Both the position numbers and the translations under genes were made by a program. This document shows positions 1 to 6,454 of a stretch of 8,789 nt of DNA, piece by piece; position 1 is the stretch's first letter, and every line of letters starts with the position of its first letter. The stretch is from contig CAYNNU010000092.1 in the NCBI GenBank assembly GCA_964398645.1, positions 1 through 8,789 of the forward strand, written 5' to 3'. Under the pieces are notes generated by a model. It was not told the origin of the DNA. It was given only the letters and a program-made list of their open reading frames with translations, and did not search any database. The stretch comes from Spirochaeta_B sp964398645. GTDB lineage: Bacteria > Spirochaetota > Spirochaetia > DSM-27196 > DSM-8902.

Positions 1-1
1 C

Positions 2-1036
2 CATAATATAATGCCCGACATTGTGGTAGTAGTTGATCCACAATATTGGAACACCAGACATCTAGATAGCTGCAAAAATACTCGTTCACTCATCGTTTCA
101 GAGTCGTCAGTACATCCTCGGGTTTTCCGCTGCCTTTCTGGGCCATTTTTCTTTGGACAATCCTTATTTCCATTAGGCAGAATGCTAGATCCAAACAATA
201 TCCAACGCGGAGAACTTGGGGCTGGTGGTTCAGTCGCTACTTCCGCATTCGATGTCCTTCGATTTTGTGGCTGTACCAAGATTTTTTCCATAGGACTAGA
301 CCTGGGCTTTCCCCAATCACGCACTCACTGCTCAGGCTCATTCTTTGAAGAACGAATTCACACAATCAGCACTCGTTTCCTCAGTTCAGAAACGCAACTT
401 TGGCGCTACATACATGATGGCGGTAGAATTCAATCACTCAATTACAACAACCAAGCAGTTTTTTCTGATCAAAGAATGGAATTATACAAAAACTGGTTTA
501 CTTCTCAATTTCAAAAATTTCCTGAAATTCAACTCCATCCGCTTTCAAGAACCGGAAACGCAATTCCAGGCGCTATTCCCAGCAATGTTGAAGATCTTCT
601 CGATCTGCCTGATAAACGAACAATTATTGATCAAAAGATTCAAGAATTCTATGCAACAAAAAATGATCAAGCGGCCCAGACACAAGATCTCATCTCAAGT
701 ATTCAAAGCCTAATTCATGATATGAAAGAGATTGATGCCCTCAGTTTAGAGGCAATTTCACATATTAAATCGGTATGGGATACGCCATCTGCCTGGAATC
801 AGGAATGGCAGGACCAGTTAAAAAGAATCGATTATTCTATACAAAATCATAGCGCAAAAGACACAGTTGGTTTTTTGCTACATCAGGCATTACAAGAAAT
901 TCAAAATCAAGAGTCACATGCACATCCACTCAGCGGTTCAATAAAACTATATTCAGAAATCCATGAATCAGTTTTATTTCACGTTGAACTATTAAAACAT
1001 GGAATCCAGCTAATAGATCAGCTCAATCAGGAATAA
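2..1036 (+). CDS. DUF115 / MptE-like (Maf-type, motility-associated) protein, 5' partial
   Basis: The frame is open to the left edge, so the true start lies outside the window; the ATG at 11 is probably internal. Numbering from that ATG, the visible part starts in the middle of the DUF115 fold with a hydrophobic strand ending in DPQYW (residues 9-13). It continues with a Gly-rich loop GAGGSVAT (70-77), GLDLGFP (95-101) and SRTH (103-106), the arrangement seen in 6-hydroxymethylpterin diphosphokinase MptE-like / Maf proteins. About 150 C-terminal residues are polar and helical. In flagellated bacteria members of this family are linked to flagellin glycosylation and motility; that is family knowledge, and the substrate here is unknown. 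Its stop overlaps the stop of the converging minus-strand gene by 10 bp, and no terminator hairpin is evident between them. The family call is fairly safe; a specific function is not. Confidence 0.8.
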   Translation, partial: HNIMPDIVVVVDPQYWNTRHLDSCKNTRSLIVSESSVHPRVFRCLSGPFFFGQSLFPLGRMLDPNNIQRGELGAGGSVATSAFDVLRFCGCTKIFSIGLDLGFPQSRTHCSGSFFEERIHTISTRFLSSETQLWRYIHDGGRIQSLNYNNQAVFSDQRMELYKNWFTSQFQKFPEIQLHPLSRTGNAIPGAIPSNVEDLLDLPDKRTIIDQKIQEFYATKNDQAAQTQDLISSIQSLIHDMKEIDALSLEAISHIKSVWDTPSAWNQEWQDQLKRIDYSIQNHSAKDTVGFLLHQALQEIQNQESHAHPLSGSIKLYSEIHESVLFHVELLKHGIQLIDQLNQE

Positions 1037-3786
1037 GAATAGTTTTCTACCATTTCTTCGGAAAAAAGTTCCAATTGCTGCTTTTCCAGGTGAACCCGCG
1101 GATCCCATGACGGATCATCCGATGCAAAGAAAATATACCATTTTTCTCCAAAACAACGGGCTGGTATTGCCAGTACCTTTTTAATTGTGGGGAAAAAACT
1201 TTCATCACATTGGAATTGAAATATTTCAGAATTGGACTCAATATTATCAATAACAATCGTCTTTTGTGCTTCTAATGCCCCTAACATTTGATCCGGCACG
1301 GAAACATAAGGTACATAGGTTCCACGAGCGCAGCTTTGTGCAAATCCCAGTCCACCAAATGAATGAAGACGATCACCTCGATCTGAAAAACACATAATTA
1401 CTGAAGACTCTATATTGCGGCTAATAATCATCAGCGCCTTGTACATCAAAACCTCATCGAAAACCCCATTTGGAAATAATGCATCAATTACCAAAATTCC
1501 ATTGATAAAACTTTTCCAAACAGCATGCTGCAGCGGCAGTTGAAAAACCATGTTAGAAAAAGCCTGCCCACTTTTTGCATGAGCTGCATCGGTTACCTGA
1601 TCAAGAAGATTTCGAATTTGATCTGATCCTCCATCCTTTCCTTTCCTTTGATAATACATAGAAGGGTCAATTTTTACGATATCGCTTTTTTCGACTATGC
1701 TTTGATTCATTATTCGTGCTACAGAAAATGAATAATTTGGCATTTCATCGGGCTCGCCCCCATAGACAAAGTCAGAACCAAAATTCTTTGCTTCCCCATA
1801 AACGTCTACAGGCAAATATTGGTCATACGCGCCTTTTCCAATATAGATATCACTTTCATCTAGTGCATCAACAGTATCAAGCTCTTCAATGAATTCGGCC
1901 TCTTCAAGCTCATCCAGTTCTTCAAGTTCCTCTGGTTCTTTAAGCTCGTCTAGCTCTTCAACTTCCTCAGCTTCGTCAAGCTCTTCGACCTCGACTGGCT
2001 CACCCATCGTCGTAGCTTCGCCCAGCTCTTCAAGTTCTTCAAGTTCTTCAAGTTCGTCTAGTTCATCTAGTTCTTCAACTTCCTCAGCTTCATCAAGCTC
2101 CTCGACCTCGACTGGCTCACCCATCGACACAGCTTCACCCAGCTCTTCAAGTTCTTCTAGTTCCTCAAGCTCGTCTAACTCTTCAACTTCCTCAGCTTCG
2201 TCAAGCTCCTCGACCTCGACTGGCTCACCCATCGACACAGCTTCACCCAGCTCTTCAAGTTCTTCTAGTTCCTCAAGCTCGTCTAACTCTTCAACTTCCT
2301 CAGCTTCATCAAGCTCTTCAACCTCGACTGGCTCACCCATCGACGCAGCTTCGCCCAGCTCTTCAAGTTCTTCTAGTTCATCAAGCTCGTCTAGTTCTTC
2401 AACTTCCTCAGCTTCGTCAAGCTCCTCGACCTCGACTGGCCTTGCCCGTGCAACACTTTGAGTAACAGGAGGCACTGCAGTTGCAGGAACACTTACACCT
2501 GCCCCCTGCGAAACACCAGCACCAGGAAAATTTTGTACCCGAGCCAACACCTGCTCTAAAACCTTTTCTAAACGAGCCGCATCGATTCCTGAAGAACCAC
2601 CTGACCTTCCAAGAACCGTGTGTAATTCAACCCAACCTTTCTCAACCAATTCCTGAATGCGCGCATTATCTTCGTCGCTAAGGGGCCCGATCCCAGCTGT
2701 CATTCGATTTTTCATTGTATGACGGAATCGTTCTAACTCACGCTCTAATGCTGTAGCATCTATTGAATCCCGTGACTGCAAATATTGATCGAATACAGCC
2801 AATTGCAAACGCTTAACCCGACCCTGAACAACAGCAATTGGATCACTACGAAAATTACTAAAAAGAAAAACAGCAAGAAACACTGTTAAACAAATGGCTA
2901 TGAGTAAAACACGCTGTAAAGCAACACTCATACTAAAACGATCAGCCGGAATAGCCAAAGAAACAATAGAACCATTTTCCAGGGGCATAGTCATTACACC
3001 CCATTCCCTTTGTGCGGAAGTATTTTCAAAAAATTCGAGCTTTGAATCTCCTACAGATCCAATCATATCCTGCTGGCCTAATAATGAAACAAGACCATTT
3101 CTTTCTGAGCTATAATTCAAAAGGAGATACGATTCAGATACTGGAATTGGGCGCTCTCTCATTCCAACTATTCCCAAATCTCTAAATGTATTGGTATACA
3201 AATCAGTACTAAAAACCCAAACAGCATTACCCCGCAATAGATCCAAGGAATCAATAAGCGGCAGAATAAAGAGAATCGTACTGGTATCAGGAACGAAAAT
3301 AATTTTGGGTGCTGTATTCCCAGAGGCCTCTCGATATTGATTCTGCAGTTCGGCGTTAACGAATAAATCCGCATAGACTACACTTCCAGTGTCTCGACGA
3401 ACAATATCTTCATCGAGACTGCTAAAATGCAACTGCTCATCATCCAAGCCATATACACGAACATATTGCAAGGAAGTATATGAATCCATCAATTGACTTA
3501 TGATTTTTTGACGCTCTAAAATTGCTTGATTAGATTGATTTACCGCAAAAACATTGGTAAACCCCTCTTGCTCCATTGCTGCCCGTAGACTACGTAAAAC
3601 TGAATCATCAATTTCTTCAATACTGGCACTTGCTTGCTGGAGTTTTTCTAGCATTGCACTTCGCACACTTTCCTGGTAAAAACGGGCTTCGAACCAATCA
3701 AAACCGCCAGCATATGCAACAAAAATGCATATGCTAACCAGAATAAGAGTAATAGCAATACTGATAAAAACACGCTTAATATTCAC
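1027..3786 (-). CDS. Two-TM membrane protein with Glu/Leu-rich tandem repeats and GAF-like C-terminus
   Basis: I do not recognise a named family. The 919 residues read, in order: a short basic N-terminus and TM1 (about 5-26); an extracytoplasmic region of about 260 residues that could be a Cache-like sensor; TM2 (about 287-310); a helical cytoplasmic segment with many Arg/Glu (about 320-392); a Gly/Pro/Val/Ala-rich linker (about 394-450); five acidic repeats (451-637); and a C-terminal domain (about 640-919). The last 120 residues, with a hydrophobic strand TIVIDNI and the stretch KVLAIPARCFGEKWYIFF, resemble a GAF fold, which is inference. There is no HAMP, kinase, GGDEF or MCP signature. 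The start is GTG at 3784-3786; a GAGAGG at 3799-3804 is a possible ribosome site but is 12 nt away. The gene follows the rplQ terminator, so it probably has its own promoter. A role as an envelope sensor or scaffold is speculative. Confidence 0.75.
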   Translation of the reverse strand: MNIKRVFISIAITLILVSICIFVAYAGGFDWFEARFYQESVRSAMLEKLQQASASIEEIDDSVLRSLRAAMEQEGFTNVFAVNQSNQAILERQKIISQLMDSYTSLQYVRVYGLDDEQLHFSSLDEDIVRRDTGSVVYADLFVNAELQNQYREASGNTAPKIIFVPDTSTILFILPLIDSLDLLRGNAVWVFSTDLYTNTFRDLGIVGMRERPIPVSESYLLLNYSSERNGLVSLLGQQDMIGSVGDSKLEFFENTSAQREWGVMTMPLENGSIVSLAIPADRFSMSVALQRVLLIAICLTVFLAVFLFSNFRSDPIAVVQGRVKRLQLAVFDQYLQSRDSIDATALERELERFRHTMKNRMTAGIGPLSDEDNARIQELVEKGWVELHTVLGRSGGSSGIDAARLEKVLEQVLARVQNFPGAGVSQGAGVSVPATAVPPVTQSVARARPVEVEELDEAEEVEELDELDELEELEELGEAASMGEPVEVEELDEAEEVEELDELEELEELEELGEAVSMGEPVEVEELDEAEEVEELDELEELEELEELGEAVSMGEPVEVEELDEAEEVEELDELDELEELEELEELGEATTMGEPVEVEELDEAEEVEELDELKEPEELEELDELEEAEFIEELDTVDALDESDIYIGKGAYDQYLPVDVYGEAKNFGSDFVYGGEPDEMPNYSFSVARIMNQSIVEKSDIVKIDPSMYYQRKGKDGGSDQIRNLLDQVTDAAHAKSGQAFSNMVFQLPLQHAVWKSFINGILVIDALFPNGVFDEVLMYKALMIISRNIESSVIMCFSDRGDRLHSFGGLGFAQSCARGTYVPYVSVPDQMLGALEAQKTIVIDNIESNSEIFQFQCDESFFPTIKKVLAIPARCFGEKWYIFFASDDPSWDPRVHLEKQQLELFSEEMVENYSYS
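1876..2436 (-). repeat. In-frame tandem repeat array, 108-117 bp units, Glu/Leu-rich
   Basis: Five units lie head to tail inside the 919-residue protein (residues 451-637). Unit 1 is 2329-2436, unit 2 is 2221-2328 and unit 3 is 2113-2220, each 108 bp or 36 residues. Unit 4 is 1996-2112, 117 bp, with one extra EEL triplet. Unit 5 is 1876-1995 and degenerates toward the C-terminal domain. Each full unit starts VEVEELDEAEEVEELDEL, continues with EEL/DEL triplets, and ends with a GEAxSMGEP-like linker (TTMGEP in unit 4). In unit 1, 19 of 36 residues are acidic and none is basic. Units 2 and 3 differ at only 3 of 108 bases, all silent, which points to recent duplication. A second, 3-residue periodicity is nested within each unit. 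Confidence 0.95.
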
Positions 3787-3836
3787 GTTTACACAGAGCC
3801 TCTCTTCTGCTATCGGTAGAAAAAAGGTGCGAATAA

Positions 3837-3870
3837 AATAAAAAGCGCCTGATTACAGACGCTTTTTATT
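3837..3870 (-). terminator. Rho-independent terminator after rplQ
   Basis: An 11-bp perfect inverted repeat (3837-3847 against 3860-3870) has the GC-rich core GCG/CGC. The inner CTG-ATTA-CAG can extend the hairpin past one C-A mismatch. On the minus strand the stem is followed by a T-rich run, as expected for an intrinsic terminator. It lies 31 bp beyond the rplQ stop and 50 bp before the GTG of the repeat protein, so it ends the ribosomal operon and separates it from that gene. The A-tract/T-tract symmetry would also let it act on plus-strand transcripts. Confidence 0.85.
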
Positions 3871-3901
3871 ACAACAAAATGAACTGTTTACTTCGAAAAG
3901 A

Positions 3902-4560
3902 TTACTCTTCTGTTCCTTCTTCCTTTTGTTCTGCAACTTCAGGTTCAGAAACAACAGCTTCCGTTTCAGTTTTTTCGGCAGGACTCTCATCCTTTACCTT
4001 TGCTTTTGCCGCAGCCGGTTTTTTCTTTTTCTTAGGTTTCTGCGTACTTTCTTCCTNNNNNNNNNNNNNNNNNNNNNNNNNNNNNNNNNNNNNNNNNNNN
4101 NNNNNNNNNNNNNNNNNNNNNNNNNNNNNNNNNNNNNNNNNNNNNNNNNNNNNNNNGCTTTTGCCGCAGCCGGTTTTTTCTTTTTCTTAGGTTTCTGCGT
4201 ACTTTCTTCCTGTACCAATTCTAGGATTACCATTTCAGCAGCATCCCCAGAACGAGGGCCAAGCTTGAAGATTCTAGTATATCCACCAGGTCGCTCTGTA
4301 AAACGAGGCCCAATTTCAGTAAATAGCTTGTTCAGGATTTCTTTATCTTTGATATCACGATTAATGATGCGACGATTATGTACGCTATCAAGTTTAGCCC
4401 GTGTTATCATCTTTTCAGCTGTACGACGAACTGCGCGTGCTTTTGCTTTGGTAGTCTTAATTTTCTCGTACCGAAACAAACTGGTAACCATATTTCTATG
4501 CAACGCCTTTCGATGGCTGGCAGTTCTACTTAATGGATTATAATTTGTTCTATGCCTCAT
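3902..4560 (-). CDS. rplQ: 50S ribosomal protein L17 with charged C-terminal tail, interrupted by assembly gap
   Basis: L17 is a component of the 50S subunit near the exit tunnel. The core is clear: MRHRTNYNPLSRTASHRKAL at the start, FRYEKIKTTKAKAR (29-42), RPGGYTRIFKLGPRSGDAAEM (90-110) and VILELVQ (111-117). After the core comes a tail of about 50 residues, first Lys/Ala/Pro-rich (KPKKKKKPAAAK), then acidic, ending EEGTEE before TAA at 3902-3904. The reading is broken by 100 Ns at 4057-4156. If one of the two identical 55-bp flanks and the Ns are removed, the gene is 504 bp and 167 residues in a single frame; taken literally, the two sides are in different frames. The ATG lies inside the end of rpoA (11-bp overlap), preceded by AGGA at 4569-4572, suggesting translational coupling. 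Confidence 0.93.
4002..4211. repeat. Exact 55-bp direct duplication flanking the N gap
   Basis: Positions 4002-4056 and 4157-4211 are identical over 55 bp, each running up to or starting at the Ns. They encode about residues 117-135 of L17. The offset between copies is 155 bp, not a multiple of three, so the scaffolded form breaks the frame while collapsing the copies restores it. This looks like overlapping contig ends that were never merged. A true tandem repeat in the low-complexity tail is the alternative. Confidence 0.9.
4057..4156. other. 100-N scaffold gap inside rplQ
   Basis: Exactly 100 Ns, the conventional size for a gap of unknown length. It lies in the coding part for the Lys/Ala-rich tail of L17. 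Its flanks are identical for 55 bp, so the real missing sequence may be zero or negative. Confidence 0.97.
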
Positions 4561-5617
4561 CTCTTATATCCTTTCCAGATTCAACTTTTTGATTATACTT
4601 TAAATTACCCTTTATGGAACTATAATCAGTCATTCCAAGGGTCAAATTCCATTCAGCCAGTTTCTCTTTAATTTCCAGCAATGATTTTTTACCAAAATTT
4701 CTGGTTTTAGCAATATCATCCTCAGTTTTGGTTGTAAGATCACCAATAGTACGAATATCAGCATTTTTAAGACAATTGCTGGAACGAACTGAAAGCTCCA
4801 ATTCTTCCACCGGTGTACCCAAAAAGTTTTCCAACAGCTTGGTTTCTTCATCATCTTCAACATCAGCAAGTATTTGATCTTCATCAAAATTGATAAAAAC
4901 ACCTAAATGATCTTTCGCAATTTTTGCTGCTTCAGCCAAAGCATCATCTGGCATAATACTTCCATCAGTCCAGATTTCCAAAATCAGCTTGTCGAAATCA
5001 GTCCGTTGACCAACCCGCGCATTTTCAACTTCATATTTCACGCGGCGAATAGGGGTATACACAGCATCCAATGGGATAGTACCGCTAACTGCAATATAAT
5101 CCTCATTATTTTCTGAAGGGACATAGCCACGACCGAGATCAACCTGCATCTCAATATCAATATGCCCTTCTTTCATCAAGGTCAATAAATAGGCATCCGG
5201 AGTAACAACCTCGATTTCAGAATCAACAGCTAATGAAGAAGCTGTGTATCTTCCTGCGCCTTTCAGAGAAACAATAATAGTTTTTGTTTCCACATCCTCA
5301 GCCAGCTTAAAACGAATCTGACGAAGATTATAAATAAAATCAGCAGTATCTTCTTTCACACCTGGAATAGACTCAAACTCATTTGATAAAACATGCTGAG
5401 TTCCATCCTCTGAATAACTTGTTACCCGAATTGCAGAAATAGCATATCCCTGAATAGAAGACAACAAAACCCTGCGAAGAGTATTTCCAATAGTGTGTCC
5501 ATATCCGCGTTCAAACGGATAGGCAATAAATTTTCCGTAATCAGGGTTAACTTCAGCATGCTCGTAGGTAATTCCCTTCGGTCTTTTGAATCCCTGCAAT
5601 AAATTTTTCCGTGCCAT
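4550..5617 (-). CDS. rpoA: DNA-directed RNA polymerase subunit alpha
   Basis: The alpha subunit dimerises to nucleate RNA polymerase assembly, and its C-terminal domain touches UP elements and activators. At 355 residues it is somewhat longer than the E. coli protein (329). The N-terminal domain carries the dimer/beta-contact motif GHTIGNTLRRVLLSS (40-54), with R49 aligning to E. coli R45. After an acidic linker (about 245-262, DEDQILADVEDDEE) comes the C-terminal domain. It holds VRSSNCLK (277-284; R278, N281 and C282 match E. coli R265, N268, C269) and NFGKKSLLEI (307-316; G309, K311, S312 and E315 match G296, K298, S299, E302). DNA-binding residues are therefore kept. About 25 residues follow the domain as a charged tail. 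GAGGAG at 5623-5628, 5 nt from the ATG, supports the start. rpsD, usually just upstream in alpha operons, is missing. Confidence 0.98.
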   Translation of the reverse strand: MARKNLLQGFKRPKGITYEHAEVNPDYGKFIAYPFERGYGHTIGNTLRRVLLSSIQGYAISAIRVTSYSEDGTQHVLSNEFESIPGVKEDTADFIYNLRQIRFKLAEDVETKTIIVSLKGAGRYTASSLAVDSEIEVVTPDAYLLTLMKEGHIDIEMQVDLGRGYVPSENNEDYIAVSGTIPLDAVYTPIRRVKYEVENARVGQRTDFDKLILEIWTDGSIMPDDALAEAAKIAKDHLGVFINFDEDQILADVEDDEETKLLENFLGTPVEELELSVRSSNCLKNADIRTIGDLTTKTEDDIAKTRNFGKKSLLEIKEKLAEWNLTLGMTDYSSIKGNLKYNQKVESGKDIRDEA

Positions 5618-5655
5618 GTATGCTCCTCGTGCGTATCAGCGACTGAACTTCGTGA

Positions 5656-6039
5656 TTAAACTCGTCGGCTCTTACGCGGGCGGCAACCATTATGAGGAAT
5701 GGGGGTAATATCTTTGATAGATTTTACCCGCAACCCAAGCGCTCCAAGAGAACGAATTGCACTTTCCCGTCCAACTCCAGGTCCTTTCACAAAAACGTGA
5801 ACTTCCTGCAAGCCGTAATCCATTGCCTTCTGAGCAGCGGTTTCAGCAGTTGTTTGAGCTGCATATGGAGTCGACTTTTTTGCGCCTTTAAAACCAAGTG
5901 AACCTGCGCTAGCCCAACTTAAAGCGTTGCCTACCGCATCGGTAACAGTAACAATCGTATTATTGAAGGTTGCCTGAATATATACATTTCCTTCGTATAC
6001 TGATTTTTTTTCTTTCTTTTTCCGTGTAACTTTTGCCAA
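5656..6039 (-). CDS. rpsK: 30S ribosomal protein S11
   Basis: S11 is a platform protein of the 30S subunit that contacts 16S rRNA near the mRNA exit. I choose the TTG at 6037-6039, giving 127 residues starting MAKVTRKKK, a normal S11 length. The in-frame ATG at 6046-6048 would add three residues, but the GGAGG at 6049-6053 abuts it with no spacer, whereas it is 9 nt from the TTG. Family motifs are clear in this numbering: TFNNT (24-28), KGPGVGRESAIR (85-96) and PHNGCRPRK (115-123), with the basic C-terminus SRRV. The gene lies 34 bp after rpsM (measured to the TTG) and 38 bp before rpoA. Identity is certain; the start is likely but not proven. Confidence 0.95.
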   Translation of the reverse strand: MAKVTRKKKEKKSVYEGNVYIQATFNNTIVTVTDAVGNALSWASAGSLGFKGAKKSTPYAAQTTAETAAQKAMDYGLQEVHVFVKGPGVGRESAIRSLGALGLRVKSIKDITPIPHNGCRPRKSRRV

Positions 6040-6048
6040 GGATCCCAT

Positions 6049-6053
6049 CCTCC
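6049..6053 (-). promoter_or_regulatory. Shine-Dalgarno GGAGG deciding the rpsK start
   Basis: GGAGG on the minus strand directly touches an in-frame ATG (6046-6048), leaving no spacer, and stands 9 nt from an in-frame TTG (6037-6039). The spacing favours the TTG as the real initiation codon. Confidence 0.65.
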
Positions 6054-6073
6054 GATTTATTTATATGCGAATA

Positions 6074-6439
6074 CTACTTCTTCTTACCAGCTACAGTCTT
6101 ACGCTTACCCTTGCGTGTACGTGCATTGGTTCGTGTCCGTTGGCCTCGCAATGGAAGCCCACGACGATGCCGTAGCCCACGATAACATCCAATATCCATA
6201 AGCCGTTTTATATTCAGCGAAACTTCAGTTCGCAAACGACCTTCTACTGTAAAATCATTTTCGATTACCGCCCGAAGCTTATTTAAGTCATCGGCTGGAA
6301 CATCGTTCATTCTGGTTTGTCCATCGATACCAGTTTTTTCACAAATCTGCTCAGCCGAAGTACGACCTATTCCAAAAATATAGGTAAGTGCAATTCGCAC
6401 CGGTTTATTCGGTAAGTCAATCCCTGCAATACGTGCCAT
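6074..6439 (-). CDS. rpsM: 30S ribosomal protein S13
   Basis: S13 sits in the head of the 30S subunit and contacts the P-site tRNA and the inter-subunit bridge to L5. At 121 residues it has the usual length. It opens MARIAGIDLPNKPVRIALTY, has the FGIGRTSA helix-hairpin region (22-29), and ends in the conserved basic segment GLRHRRGLPLRGQRTRTNAR (88-107) and a Lys-rich tail. AGGAGG at 6446-6451 lies 6 nt before the ATG, the best ribosome site in the window, consistent with it being the head of the alpha cluster after secY. Only 15 bp separate it from the secY stop, so no rpmJ or infA fits between them. Confidence 0.98.
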   Translation of the reverse strand: MARIAGIDLPNKPVRIALTYIFGIGRTSAEQICEKTGIDGQTRMNDVPADDLNKLRAVIENDFTVEGRLRTEVSLNIKRLMDIGCYRGLRHRRGLPLRGQRTRTNARTRKGKRKTVAGKKK

Positions 6440-6454
6440 AATTTTCCTCCTGCG

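Noticed and set aside
1876..2436. CRISPR array or satellite DNA
   Set aside because: Units of 108-117 bp are contiguous, in frame, with no unique spacers, and translate as a repeating protein.
1889..2461. Plus-strand open frame encoding a Ser-rich, 190-residue protein
   Set aside because: It is the antisense of the Glu/Leu repeat: GAA/GAG/CTT-type codons read backwards give runs of Ser. It has no independent motif, and the minus frame continues as a membrane protein on both sides.
3168..3374. Minus-strand 68-residue open frame
   Set aside because: It lies within the 919-residue gene in another frame and shows no motif or start signal.
3810..3836. Sigma-28-like promoter (minus strand ACCGATAG with a TTAT box 15 nt upstream) for the repeat protein
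   Set aside because: Only CCGATA matches the -10 consensus and the -35 is 2 of 4. The implied start would fall within or next to the candidate ribosome site. Suggestive because of the motility-type neighbour, but not supportable.
3879..4543. Plus-strand open frames across the N gap
   Set aside because: They are antisense to rplQ and stay open only because of the Ns and low-complexity Phe-rich shadow of the Lys/Glu tail.
4907..5116. Plus-strand open frame opposite rpoA
   Set aside because: Antisense shadow of a highly conserved gene, with no start signal or recognisable motif.
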